A DNA stretch of 64,000 nt from positions 1-64,000 of the forward strand of contig JAQMWT010000393.1 in assembly GCA_029834535.1 (NCBI GenBank), given 5' to 3'. Below the pieces are notes generated by a model. It was not told the DNA's origin. It did not search any database and saw nothing but the letters and a program-made list of their open reading frames with translations. Of this stretch, positions 21,701 to 30,505 are shown in pieces. Each line of letters starts with the position of its first letter. Position 1 is the first letter of the stretch. Source of the stretch: Chrysophaeum taylorii. Taxonomy: Eukaryota > Sar > Pelagophyceae > Pelagomonadales > Pelagomonadaceae. The position numbers were made by a program, and so were the translations under genes.

Positions 21701-24033
21701 ACGAGCCGCCGACGTCTGGCTCGCTCGGTCTCGACGAGCTCGCGCAACGAGCGGCGCTCGACGCATCCCTCGACGGCAGCCAAGCCGCCTTCTCGCGCGC
21801 GGCCGACATCGCCCACGCCGCCGCTCGAGCCCACCGCGCCGCCTGGGCGCACGCCCTCGCGAAACTCGACGGCTCCTCGCTCAACTTGGTCGTCTGGAGC
21901 TGCGAGTCGGCGAGCGGCCTCGCGAGATCGGCAGCTATAGAGGTTCTCTGCCGGTGCGTCGACCTCGGCGGCCCGGCGGCCATCGCCCTAACGGGCGCGC
22001 TCTGCGGCCGCCTCCGCGGCGCGGTCGCCGCTTCCAGAACCGCCGGCGCCGCCAAGACCGCAGCCGACAAAAAAAAGGAGGAAACAAAGCACAAAACGTC
22101 GACGTCGCGCGCCTCTCGCCTCCTCTCGACCGTCCGCGAGCTCTGCCGCGCCGCCTCGGGCCAGAGGCTCGTCTTCGCGACGGGGTGCGCGATGGCCCTC
22201 GTCGAAGCCCTCACAATCCCGAAACCCGAGCTCCTCCGACTCGCCCTCGACGCCCTCGCGTCCCTCGTCTCGGCTTGGGACGACGACGACGACGACGACG
22301 ACCACGATTCGGCCGCCGCGGCGGCGGCGGCGGCGGCGTCGAAATTTTCGGCGTCGCGCTTCGTGCCGGTCCGCGACGACGACGACGCCGGCAGGGCCGC
22401 GCTCGAGTGCCTCACCCGGTCGCTCCAGAAGATCTTGAGCAAGTACCACAAGGCGGACCTCCACGTCCACTGCTCGGCGGCGCGGTGCCTCGTCCTCCTC
22501 GCCCGCGATCCCGACAACAGCAGCCGCGTCCTCCGCGTCCTCGAAGCCAAGGGCATCCTGAACCGCGCCCTATCCGGCCTCGCCTCGGGCCCCCTCGCGA
22601 CCACCGACGACGCCTGGAAGCTCGCGCGAGCGCTGCGCGCGGCGGCCTGGCTCGCCCACGTCCCCGCGGCCCTCGCCTGGGACGCGGGCCTCGATCCGAA
22701 GCGCGTCGCCAACCTCGTCGACGACGAGACGGCCTCGGCGGTGCGCGAGGCCGTCGCAATCCTCGGGACGCAGTCCTGGGACGACGACGACGACGACGAC
22801 CACGACCACGAACACCACCACAACCGGTTGGTCCGGGCCTATCTGGCCGTCGCCGACCGCGCCTCGAGCGAGCTCGTCGACTTGCGCGAGCAGACGGCGC
22901 TCGAAGCCAAGCGCCCGGTGGTCGAAGACGCCGTCGCCAAACTCAACGACGCCGAGCTCGCGGCGACCATTCGCTCGCGCGCCGACTTTCTCGTCGCCCT
23001 CGCGACATCGACGGCACAAAAATACAATTTTTCAAAGCTCTTCGCGCCCTCGCGCCTCGTCTCGGGCCTCGAGGACGAAGACGAGCCCCCCCGCGTCTTC
23101 AACGCCTCGCTCTCGGGCGGCTCCCGCGAGCTCGTCGAGCCGAGCGCGCACCGCGACGCCTTGTTTTCCGCCCCGGCCCTCCCCGCCGACCTCAACGTCT
23201 GGGACGCCGAGGATCCAGCCCGCTTCGAGCCAAAGGCGCTCAAAGACGTTCCCCTCGACGCCGCGCGCGCCGCGCTCTCCAAGATCGCGCCCCGCGCCGA
23301 AGACGCGATCAAATCCGAAGCCAAGCGTCTCGCAGCCGAACGCCGCGCCAGGCTGGCCCCCGACGCCGATCCCTTCGCCCCGCCCCCCAAGCTCGCCCTC
23401 CCTCCGGACCTCCCTCCCGAGCCCCCGGTAGATCTTCGCAAACGCGAGGACCCACCCTCTTTTAAATTCGAGCCGCCGCTTCCTCCTCCTCCTCCTCCCG
23501 TGCCTCCGTCCTCGAGACCCGCGCCTTTCAACGACGACGACGACGACGCCGGTGGTGGTGGTGGTGGTGGCGGTGTTGGTGTCACCGTGCCCCGGCCTCC
23601 GCAACGACCGGCCGGCGGCTTCGACGACCGCCCGCGTGGGCCTCCGCCTCGATGGCCCCCCCCCCTCGGCGGCGGGGGCTTCGACAATCCCCCGCGGCCC
23701 GCCAGGGGGCCCCCCTTTCCCCCGCCGCGCCAGCGCCCGGCCGCCGGCAGCCTCGCCGTGACGCTCAAGCCGCAGCACGACGACCCCCTCCCGCCTCGAA
23801 ATATGCTGCCCGCGCGCCTCCCAAATCACCATCACCAGCAGCAGCACCAGCAGCAAAGGGACCGTCCGCCCGCCGCGAAACCACCCTTCCATGCCCCGCG
23901 CCACCAGCCTCGCCTGCCGCCTCCAAAACCCCAAGCCCCACCTCCCGCGCGCCCCGCGCCACCGCGCGCCCTCGATCCCCGGCAAGCCCCCGCCCGCGCC
24001 GTCGACCCTCGCCGACGCAAGCGCACGCAGTAA
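18733..24033 (+). CDS. VIRMA: Virilizer/VIRMA-like m6A-writer complex subunit
   Basis: 1766 residues in one exon. VIRMA is the large scaffold of the METTL3-associated complex that guides N6-methyladenosine to mRNA. The N-terminal 130 residues match the virilizer N-terminal domain: LLHLGHFMHLSGREELDELTF (two turns), VRLKRVSVVPFGKKPHPESR, FHVEMFYKP, LPAEVVAARVALRGAYDRLSLCFYGAL in that order. The middle is a long alpha-helical, armadillo-like stretch. The last ~250 residues are Pro/Arg/Gly-rich (RPAGGFDDRPRGPPPRW), likely for RNA or protein contacts. Several (GAC)n poly-Asp and one poly-His run interrupt it. Two other long open frames overlap it but reflect only GC-rich codon bias. Nuclear location is expected. 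Confidence 0.82.
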   Translation: MMASSSSSSSTTLRLLHLGHFMHLSGREELDELTFAETVRLKRVSVVPFGKKPHPESRPDFSSKTQEREFHVEMFYKPAGPVGDGKEEDSDVPEGWKRLSPYFKATGGATLNLPAEVVAARVALRGAYDRLSLCFYGALDDEEVEPEEVEWEPLWPGWPKVPEASWATDDSGGGGVDGAEIATASDSAAPQTTVLSGTPRRARDAWWRVVEEVDGGDVASAELLSRLGEAIGELEKEAVAPPDACADALAGCFALLEEAPNPSAAAMRLRKEVLRGAALALKKQAGLHVEGLVACCARALRDRVASPRSVELAAAACNLGSNGELIEHYVRGCYQAATERTADPTQFPCAPSEKMRTDLARFLARCAFYRSLDALGAVASRICGKEALGEDEDEEAAMWVDAREAARRADAVAAAYQDDFYDSKLVSSAVGCAACAAARLASETLWMSTRRLLLRAVFRAPKNVVPLVDAHTQREISLILGACEETSREKALAASSLVPLELETRAGVARALNARLRGLSLVSQLAAAERRQRMSLPGEADETPDLVERAAAWGWDDDDDDDEKNSPRFAIRALEDEDARAAIVRVASSSSSSSTTGTRVADIAVSLVQRGWVSGDLSPRVRRAIADAFLGDDDDDDATTTMAAVLPPPTKKARVDDDDHHHHHHHESLAFVRFKRMAERTRHVFDDDDALLRACLSQNSNEAALGLSLLAARLAKSEDEEVLVCKAVGHYRLLECSRRATEHVAPSAFGALEAAARALATLRARHVFDAIDLENDYYGRPRALAAKPPATEILRTFVLKSSSTSSFGDANDDDDQTGAAEEGRRSTKLEEIRAVRRKLVVAIRAVSVADRLVACVVGRRRPHDRRSAAEKFRDHRNAVACCLRLLSELSLAFPRPLTQMKDGDPAARSLLGDDSRAELGGTPLSKLGARLSRDLERFLAARFAPETLAECCARHGLAAPKNRLAALRTLRALLPPRTPAPALAYAALVDEPPTSGSLGLDELAQRAALDASLDGSQAAFSRAADIAHAAARAHRAAWAHALAKLDGSSLNLVVWSCESASGLARSAAIEVLCRCVDLGGPAAIALTGALCGRLRGAVAASRTAGAAKTAADKKKEETKHKTSTSRASRLLSTVRELCRAASGQRLVFATGCAMALVEALTIPKPELLRLALDALASLVSAWDDDDDDDDHDSAAAAAAAAASKFSASRFVPVRDDDDAGRAALECLTRSLQKILSKYHKADLHVHCSAARCLVLLARDPDNSSRVLRVLEAKGILNRALSGLASGPLATTDDAWKLARALRAAAWLAHVPAALAWDAGLDPKRVANLVDDETASAVREAVAILGTQSWDDDDDDDHDHEHHHNRLVRAYLAVADRASSELVDLREQTALEAKRPVVEDAVAKLNDAELAATIRSRADFLVALATSTAQKYNFSKLFAPSRLVSGLEDEDEPPRVFNASLSGGSRELVEPSAHRDALFSAPALPADLNVWDAEDPARFEPKALKDVPLDAARAALSKIAPRAEDAIKSEAKRLAAERRARLAPDADPFAPPPKLALPPDLPPEPPVDLRKREDPPSFKFEPPLPPPPPPVPPSSRPAPFNDDDDDAGGGGGGGGVGVTVPRPPQRPAGGFDDRPRGPPPRWPPPLGGGGFDNPPRPARGPPFPPPRQRPAAGSLAVTLKPQHDDPLPPRNMLPARLPNHHHQQQHQQQRDRPPAAKPPFHAPRHQPRLPPPKPQAPPPARPAPPRALDPRQAPARAVDPRRRKRTQ

Positions 24034-24120
24034 ATATGTGTGTCCCTGCTGCTGCTGCCTCCTCCTGGAGGGTTTCCCGTCGAATGATTGGTGAAAATAC
24101 AACAACACGCATCCATCCTC

Positions 24121-24879
24121 CTACGCGGCTGCTCGGCGTCGGTGATGTGGTCCATGGCGACGGCGACGCAGCATACCCTCCTCCTCGTCGCGCGAGGGAC
24201 CGGGCACTGGCGACTTGAGGACTGGGGGCGGCTTCTTCTTCTTGGCGGCGGCGTAGTTCCGGAAATCGCTCTTCCGATACTCGGTTGTCCGGCGCCACCA
24301 GACGACAGTCTTCTCCTCCTCCTCGTCGTCGTCAACGTCGTCGACGACATTTAGTTCTCGCGCGGCCGTCGCGTCGAAGCGGCCCTCGAGGTCGAGCTCG
24401 TCGCGGTAGTCCGGCATGAGGAGATGGACGAGCATGTTGCCGCAGTCCACCGCGACCCAGTCGTCCGGGTCGCGGCGGCCGTCGGCGTGCGAATTGTCGC
24501 CGAGGCCGCGCTCCTTGAGCACCGACACGAGCGCGTTGGCCAGGCTCGAGAGGTGCGTGCCAGACCGCGCGCTCGCGAAGACCATGTGGTCGCCCAGGCT
24601 CGCCTCGGGCTTGAGCGCGACGGCCCGCACGTCGTCGGCGCCGTCGAACTCCAAGATCTCGACCACGTCGGCCACGCTCAGCAAGCCGCTCCCCTTCCGC
24701 GCCGTCGGTTCCTGGCGCCGCCGAGGCGGCGCGGGTCTCTGGTGCGTGGGCTTCTGGGGGACGAATTCCCAGTCCCCGTCGCTCGCCATCCCTCGCAACA
24801 CCACGCGATTCACACCACCACGGACCAGCAGCTTCTTGACGAAACCAGCGGCTCCTCTGGCGGCTATGGGCGGCATCAT
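24121..24879 (-). CDS. Ribosomal silencing factor RsfS/Iojap family, organelle-targeted
   Basis: 252 residues. RsfS binds the large-subunit protein uL14 and blocks subunit joining, or helps assembly in organelles (Iojap in plastids, MALSU1 in mitochondria). The domain spans about residues 65-165: VVEILEFDGADDVRAVAL, GDHMVFASARSGTHLSSLAN, and DDWVAVDCGNMLVHLLMPDY then RDELDLEGRFD, all diagnostic. The first 30 residues (MPPIAARGAAGFVKKLL) are basic and amphipathic, suiting a mitochondrial presequence; no signal peptide is seen, which argues against a secondary plastid. The tail is acidic then strongly basic. It is convergent with the VIRMA-like gene (87 bp apart) and divergent from the SNF2 gene (70 bp). 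Confidence 0.9.
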   Translation of the reverse strand: MMPPIAARGAAGFVKKLLVRGGVNRVVLRGMASDGDWEFVPQKPTHQRPAPPRRRQEPTARKGSGLLSVADVVEILEFDGADDVRAVALKPEASLGDHMVFASARSGTHLSSLANALVSVLKERGLGDNSHADGRRDPDDWVAVDCGNMLVHLLMPDYRDELDLEGRFDATAARELNVVDDVDDDEEEEKTVVWWRRTTEYRKSDFRNYAAAKKKKPPPVLKSPVPGPSRDEEEGMLRRRRHGPHHRRRAAA

Positions 24880-24949
24880 TATCCTTATTAATTACCCTTT
24901 GAAGGAGAAGAAGAAGAAGAAAATAATAGATAGCGGTTTTTGAATTGAA

Positions 24950-27900
24950 ATGGCGTCGTTGTTGTTGTCGTCGTCGCCGGCGAAGAAGCGGGTGAAGAAG
25001 GAGAACGTGCATCCAAACGCCGATGTGATCATGACGGATGTCGTCGATCCCGCGCGGGTCGCGCGCGCCGCGCTTGACGCCGCGATCGCCAAGGGCGAGG
25101 TGATCGACGTGGACGCCGCGCCGATTTGCTACAACGACTCGGAGGACGTGTTTGCGTCAAAAAAAGAAGAGACCTTCGTCGCCGCCGCGCGCGTCAAGGC
25201 CGAGGAGCTCGCGAAGCGTAAGATCGAAAGCCTGGGTCGCGCGACGGCCGAGGCCGCGTACGAGTCGAGGGTTTGGGGCGAGGCAGGCGCCGAGCGTCGT
25301 CTTACCGAGACCCTGGAAGTGAGTCTGGCGGTCCCGGCGAGCGCGGCGGAACGGCTTGGGGTTGGCGTGCGGGTGGAGGATACGTCGGGGCTCGAGCCCT
25401 ACTGCAAGACGCTGCGAATTCTTCGCGATGCCGCGCGCTCCTCCGGCCTCGTGCGCGTCTCCGCGACCGCGACGGCGATCGAGGACGCGGGCGTCGCGAA
25501 GAAGGAGAAGGACGACGACGACGATAACACGGACGACGACGAGGAAGAGTGTGTCCGCGTCAAGCTGAATCTCGAGCCCCGCGTCACGGAGAAGGGCCTG
25601 ACGTCCGGCCAATGGCACATGGGCGGTCACGCTGGACTCCAAGAAGCTGTCGCCGCGCTGTTGTCGACGCTCGATCGCGTGGTCGCCAGGGAACAAAAGT
25701 CAAAGGGCCTCGCCGTCCCGCCGCGCGCCGCGCGGACCCCCCACACGCAGCTCCGGACGCCCGTCGGGTTGCTGAACGCGCTGGAAACAGAAGGCGTGCG
25801 AGACGAACCTCCGGGCGTCGTGCCCGGGCTCGCCGAGGCGGTCGTGTTGGGCGAGTACCAGCGTGAGACGGTGGCTTGGATGCTCGCGCGCGAAAAGGGA
25901 GCTTTCGGCCTCGAGGACCTGTTTGTCTCGGCGCTTCCGGGGGGTATCGATGCCGTCTCGCTCCCTTGTCCGAGATTCCGCTCGTGGCCGCGCAAGAAGG
26001 GGTGCTGTAAGAAAGAGATGCGAGCGCAGCGCGAGGTCGCCGACGTTTTGACTACGTTCGCCGCGCGCGGCCAGTTCGACGACGTACATCGTGGCGGAAT
26101 CCTCGCGTCCGACATGGGTTTAGGCAAGACTATGTGCATGATTTGCTTGTGTCTGTGTCACCCGTGTCCACCGCCAACTTCTTCGGAGGAGCACGAGTCG
26201 AGCGGCGCGACCCTGGTCGTCGTGCCCGACGCGCTGATCGGCCAATGGCGTGCCGAGCTCGCGAGCCGCGCGCCGGGCGTTCCCGTCTCCGAGTGGGGAG
26301 AGTTCAGGAAGCAGCAGCGGGGTGGCTTTGTTTTGTGCACCTACAAAGACGTCGACGACGAGGCGATGCGGTCGATCCGTTGGTGGCGCGTCGTCCTCGA
26401 CGAACCTCACGCGTCGTTGTGGGCCAAGCCGCGCTCGGGTCGCGTCGACTTATCCCCGACCGTCGCGGCCTGCGCCGACCTCGAGAGTACGAATAGGTGG
26501 TGCATCACGGGCACCCCCTGGACGAACCAAATCTTCGAGGTTTATGGTCAGCTGTGTTTCTTGAAGCTCGTTCCTCGCCTCCTCTCGAGAGACTACGTGA
26601 GGTGCGTCCTCGCCAACAACCACCAGTCGGAATACAACTCGACCGCCGAGTGCTTGGCCACCATTCTCAAGCCGCTTCTGGTGCGGCACTCGAAATCCTC
26701 CGAAAGGGACGGGAAGGCACTGGTCTCGCTGCCGCCGCTCCGCCCGGAGACGAGCGTTCTAATAAGCGTCCCGGACCACCTCCTCGAAGATGATTACGAG
26801 AGGCTATTGCGCGACGCGTCTCGTCGCGTCGACGCGGTCTGGACCCGCAAGAAGTTTTACCCCGCGCTCCATTTTCTACGGCCTCTCGAATTGCTCTGCG
26901 CCGGAGACGACCTCGAGGCCAGCCTGGCCTACGACTCGGTCGGGGCCGTCTCGAACGTAGATTCGCTTCCGAGCGTCAGGCTGCCGTCCCGCCTCGACGC
27001 CGAGGCTAAAGCCGAGAACGTCTCCACGAACGACATGGACGCCTGGGCGCGCTCCCTGCGAGACGGGCTCTTCGACCGAGGAGCCGAGCACTGTTGCGTC
27101 TGCTGCCTGCAGCCTTGCATCAACTCGCTCGCTCCTCGCGCTTCTTCTACGTGCTCGCACCTCGTGTGCGGCCGGTGCGTCGAGGACACGTTCGAGGCCT
27201 GCGAGTCCACCTCCGACCGCCCCGAGGGTGTCGATTACGCCGTCGAAGTCCGCAAGCCCGACGACATCGTGCGTCGACGGCCCTTCCTCGTCGTCTCGAC
27301 GAGCCACCACTCGGCGTCTTCGATCTTTCCGCCCGCGACGACGACAGACGCGAGCGCGCGACGAGCCATCCACGAGGCCCTCAAGCGGGCTTTCGCCCCC
27401 TTCGCCCACCACCAGACGATGGACATTCGTGTCAAGTGCGCGCACGACACCTCGCCGGTCGTCACCGTCCGCCTGTGCACCGAATCTGCCGAAGACGAGG
27501 CCGCCAAAAGCCTCGACGGGTGCCCGGCTACCGAGCTCTTTCGCGGCGTTTCCGGCGTGCCTAAAGAAGCGTACGCGCGCGTCGCGCGCAAGACGGTCAC
27601 GGTCGCGGCGCCCCCCTGTCCGGGATGCGGGGTGCGAATGGCCGCCGAAGACATTCTCGACCTGCGCGACGAGGTCGTCGATGCCCAAAACGATTGGCGA
27701 GCAAAAGGCCCGCGCGATTTCGTCGTCGCCCACGTCCGACGCGCCCGTGCCCTTTCTTCTTCTGGAGGAGGAGGCGGCGGCGAATTTTTTGAGACGACCA
27801 GGATGATGCGATCGCCTGATACTTCGATCGCCGAGGCCAAGGTCCGCAAGGTCGAGGAGCTCGTGCGAGGGGCCATCGACGCGGGCGAGCGGTGCGTCGT

Positions 27901-28354
27901 CTTCTGCAAGCGGCCCGTCAGCGTCAATCTCGTCGCTAAAGCGCTCCAAGCCGGCGGCATTTTGGTCGCATCCTTCACCGCCTTCTCGGACCGCCGAAAC
28001 CGAGAACGGGCCGTCGCGTCGCTCCAAGGAGGCGCGATCTCGGTCCTGGTCACGACGCTCGTCGCCGGCGGCATCGGCCTCAACATGACCGCGGCCTCGA
28101 CCGTCCTCTTCTTCGAACCCAACCTCAACACTGCCGTCTTCAAACAGGCAGTCGGCCGGTGCCACCGCATCGGCCAGGTGAAACCCGTCAGCGTCTTTGT
28201 CCTCGCCGTCGAGGGAACCCACGAAGAGAAATCCCTCGACCTCGCCAACGCGACTCTCCCGCCAAAGGACCTCGGTCGCGGCATGGTCGAGCACGACCAG
28301 GTCCGCCTCCGCACCGCAGCGCTCGTCGACCGCCTCGCCGTTCGTTCGTCGTAA
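24950..28354 (+). CDS. SNF2-family ATPase with split RING finger (Rad5/SHPRH-like)
   Basis: 1134 residues, one exon. It is an ATP-dependent DNA translocase of the group that couples remodelling to ubiquitin ligation. Visible motifs: I DMGLGKT (about residue 387), II DEPH (about 483, where DEAH or DEGH is usual), III ITGTPW (about 518), V LVTTLVAGGIGLNMTAA (about 1033), and VI QAVGRCHRIGQ (about 1065). Between the helicase lobes lies a RING-type cluster: CCVCCLQPC and CSHLVCGRC (about 715-740), with the last Cys pair CPGCGVRM only near residue 890, so a ~150-residue insertion splits the finger. The N-terminus has KKRVKKE, a likely nuclear signal, and a poly-Asp stretch. No PHD or HIRAN domain was recognised. 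Confidence 0.88.
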   Translation: MASLLLSSSPAKKRVKKENVHPNADVIMTDVVDPARVARAALDAAIAKGEVIDVDAAPICYNDSEDVFASKKEETFVAAARVKAEELAKRKIESLGRATAEAAYESRVWGEAGAERRLTETLEVSLAVPASAAERLGVGVRVEDTSGLEPYCKTLRILRDAARSSGLVRVSATATAIEDAGVAKKEKDDDDDNTDDDEEECVRVKLNLEPRVTEKGLTSGQWHMGGHAGLQEAVAALLSTLDRVVAREQKSKGLAVPPRAARTPHTQLRTPVGLLNALETEGVRDEPPGVVPGLAEAVVLGEYQRETVAWMLAREKGAFGLEDLFVSALPGGIDAVSLPCPRFRSWPRKKGCCKKEMRAQREVADVLTTFAARGQFDDVHRGGILASDMGLGKTMCMICLCLCHPCPPPTSSEEHESSGATLVVVPDALIGQWRAELASRAPGVPVSEWGEFRKQQRGGFVLCTYKDVDDEAMRSIRWWRVVLDEPHASLWAKPRSGRVDLSPTVAACADLESTNRWCITGTPWTNQIFEVYGQLCFLKLVPRLLSRDYVRCVLANNHQSEYNSTAECLATILKPLLVRHSKSSERDGKALVSLPPLRPETSVLISVPDHLLEDDYERLLRDASRRVDAVWTRKKFYPALHFLRPLELLCAGDDLEASLAYDSVGAVSNVDSLPSVRLPSRLDAEAKAENVSTNDMDAWARSLRDGLFDRGAEHCCVCCLQPCINSLAPRASSTCSHLVCGRCVEDTFEACESTSDRPEGVDYAVEVRKPDDIVRRRPFLVVSTSHHSASSIFPPATTTDASARRAIHEALKRAFAPFAHHQTMDIRVKCAHDTSPVVTVRLCTESAEDEAAKSLDGCPATELFRGVSGVPKEAYARVARKTVTVAAPPCPGCGVRMAAEDILDLRDEVVDAQNDWRAKGPRDFVVAHVRRARALSSSGGGGGGEFFETTRMMRSPDTSIAEAKVRKVEELVRGAIDAGERCVVFCKRPVSVNLVAKALQAGGILVASFTAFSDRRNRERAVASLQGGAISVLVTTLVAGGIGLNMTAASTVLFFEPNLNTAVFKQAVGRCHRIGQVKPVSVFVLAVEGTHEEKSLDLANATLPPKDLGRGMVEHDQVRLRTAALVDRLAVRSS

Positions 28355-28388
28355 CACTATCGTTTTGACACCGCACCGCTTCCTTTGT

Positions 28389-28430
28389 GCAATGCAATGC
28401 AATGCAATGCAATGCAATGCAATGCAATGC
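28389..28430. repeat. (TGCAA)n microsatellite
   Basis: About eight TGCAA units, 35 bp downstream of the SNF2 gene stop. Confidence 0.95.
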
Positions 28431-28709
28431 GAGGGGAGCTGCTGCTTGCTCACACAACATCTGGTCTGGTCGTCCATCACTCGGGACGCTGTTTTTCTCT
28501 ACTAGTATGTGTATGCGGTGGCGAAGGTAGGGAACACGTGATGAGCGACTATGAAGTCAGTGTGGCGAGCAAAGGAAAGTTTTGTTTTTTTTTCACGCGG
28601 GGGCGCGAAAGAAAGAAAGAAAGAAGGAAGGAAGGAAGGGGGTGAATAATAAGAGGGCAGCGCGCAGCGCATTCTGCTTTCTGGGGCTCGGGCGTCCCCT
28701 CCACCCCCG

Positions 28710-30017
28710 CTAGATTGCCGCGTCGCGGATTTTGGTGACGTCGAGGAGGTTGGCAATGTCGTTTTCGATCTTGTTGACGCGGTTGCGGTCCATGCCCACG
28801 TCCACTTTCTCGGCGGTCGTCTGCTGATTTGGATTTGGCGTCGCATCGCCGACAAACGGATTCTGGTCCGAGTGGTGGTGGTGGTGGTGGTGGCCATCAC
28901 CCTCCTCGTCGTCGTCTTCGAAGAGTCGGATGGGCTTCTTTTTGGCAGAGGACGAGGGACCGCTGTCGTCGTCGTCGTCGTCGTCGTCGTCTTCGAAGAG
29001 TCGGACGGGCTTCTTCTTGAGGGCGGACCTCGCGTCTACCCGGCCGTGCGCGGCGTGCCACGGGAGAAGGGACGAAAATATAGAGTCCTGGACGTCGAGA
29101 GCCCAGGCGGCGGGGACCTGCATGTAGCGCTGTAGAAAGCGGCGGACAAAGATGAGCATCGATGGGGGTCGAACGTCGTTGTGGTCGCCGTCGACGGCAA
29201 GATAAAACTTCTCGCCGGCGTAGTCGGCGTGGAGAAGCTCCGAGTGTCGGTTAGAGATGAAAGAGTCGCTACGAACGACGCAGAAGAGCGCGGGGACGTA
29301 CATCCGCGAGACGTGCGATATGGCGGCAATGTCGTAGATGTCGGCCTCGGCGCGTTTGAGTATGGTGCTCCTGACCAGCCGGAGGACGCCAGAGACGGCA
29401 AAGCTCGGGACCTGGTAGCGAGAGTGGAGCGTCGCGCGCTGCACGAGCTCCTCGGCGAGGATCTTGAGGGATGCGAAGGGCGAGTCGAGGACCATGGCGT
29501 CGACCATGTTGTCCTCGTCGGCGTAGAGCAGCGCAGCGACGGCCCCCATCGACCTTCCCCAGAGCGCGATCGTCGAGGTGCGACGCTCGTCGCGGAGGTA
29601 CTGGACGACTGCGCGCACGTCGAGGCGCTCGCGCGCGCCCAGCGTGACGTACTCGCCGTCGCTTCTCCCGCTCCCGCTAAAGTCGAACGACACGACGGCG
29701 ACGCCCAACGACAAACATACCGAGAGTTGCGGGAGTGCTTCGAGTCTCGCGCTCGCGTTCCCGTGCAGGAAGATGAGGGTCGGCAGCATCTCGGCCTGCC
29801 GCGTCTGCGCAGCCCACCGCGAACACTGGAGCACGTGGCCCGTGCGCCCGTTCCGCACCTCAAAGTCCTCGCGGCAAAACGCGTGCCCAAGAAACTCAAA
29901 GTTCGACGGACCGAGGTGCGTTTCTTGGTACGAGGTCCGCGGCGGCCGGATGATCGCCTTGACCACTTGCTCGTATGCCACGTTGATCTGCTGCACTATG
30001 TTCCCGCGCGGAGCCAT
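28710..30017 (-). CDS. Alpha/beta hydrolase (serine hydrolase, ABHD17/Bem46-like)
   Basis: 435 residues. The fold is clear: LIFLHGN (oxyanion region, about residue 81-87), VSFDFSGSGRSDG, the nucleophile elbow GRSMGA (Ser about 156), VLDSPFASL, an acid in VVRSDSF (Asp about 251), and a His in DGDHNDVRP (about 279). These suit an esterase, lipase or depalmitoylase of the serine-hydrolase clan; the substrate cannot be read from sequence. The C-terminal 100 residues are disordered and carry a duplicated motif, KKKPVRLFEDDDD and KKKPIRLFEDDDEE, with poly-Asp and poly-His runs from simple repeats. No signal peptide or membrane segment is seen. Confidence 0.87.
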   Translation of the reverse strand: MAPRGNIVQQINVAYEQVVKAIIRPPRTSYQETHLGPSNFEFLGHAFCREDFEVRNGRTGHVLQCSRWAAQTRQAEMLPTLIFLHGNASARLEALPQLSVCLSLGVAVVSFDFSGSGRSDGEYVTLGARERLDVRAVVQYLRDERRTSTIALWGRSMGAVAALLYADEDNMVDAMVLDSPFASLKILAEELVQRATLHSRYQVPSFAVSGVLRLVRSTILKRAEADIYDIAAISHVSRMYVPALFCVVRSDSFISNRHSELLHADYAGEKFYLAVDGDHNDVRPPSMLIFVRRFLQRYMQVPAAWALDVQDSIFSSLLPWHAAHGRVDARSALKKKPVRLFEDDDDDDDDDSGPSSSAKKKPIRLFEDDDEEGDGHHHHHHHSDQNPFVGDATPNPNQQTTAEKVDVGMDRNRVNKIENDIANLLDVTKIRDAAI

Positions 30018-30505
30018 TCTTATTCACACTACTTCACGCGCCGCGCGCGAAAAAATTCTTGCTGCTTCTGCTGCTGCTGCTGCTCATAAGTGCTATCGAG
30101 GGGCAGGGAGCAGCACCGAGGGGTTTGTTTGTTTGTTTGTTTATTTGTTTTTTTTCAAACCGTGGGGGAGGGAACGCCACCCGATCGCGGCACAATGTCG
30201 TCATCACGGCAACGAACTTACTTTACTTGGGGGGCGGCGGCCGCCGCCGCCGTCCAAGTCTTGGCCATTTTGTCTGTCTTCTTCAAAGCCGGCAGAGCCA
30301 GGTGCGATGATGCGCTCGGCCATGTGATCGCATGCTGCACTGGCCTCAACTCTGGGAAAAAAAAGCCCCCGAAGGCCAGCGGCGGCGCGTAGGTTTACTT
30401 AATGGTCGGTCGACTGCATGCTAAGTGGAGGTGCTCAATTTGACAAAGGAAGGGAGGGTGGCACCGTGCTTGTCGCGCATTGTATAACTCAAATCGGCCC
30501 GACTA
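30018..30505. other. Intergenic stretch, nothing recognised
   Basis: It contains a (TTTG)n-like run near 30122 and a CCG-rich stretch. Short plus frames have no domain. Confidence 0.5.

Noticed and set aside
18706-21852. 1048-codon open frame antisense to the virilizer-like gene
   Set aside because: Very Arg/Gly/Glu-rich with no domain. In GC-rich codon-biased genes the antisense frame lacks stops. The sense strand has a recognisable N-terminal domain.
19728-23465. 1245-codon open frame in a second plus-strand frame of the same gene
   Set aside because: Almost entirely Arg/Pro/Ala low complexity; a frame shadow of the real CDS.
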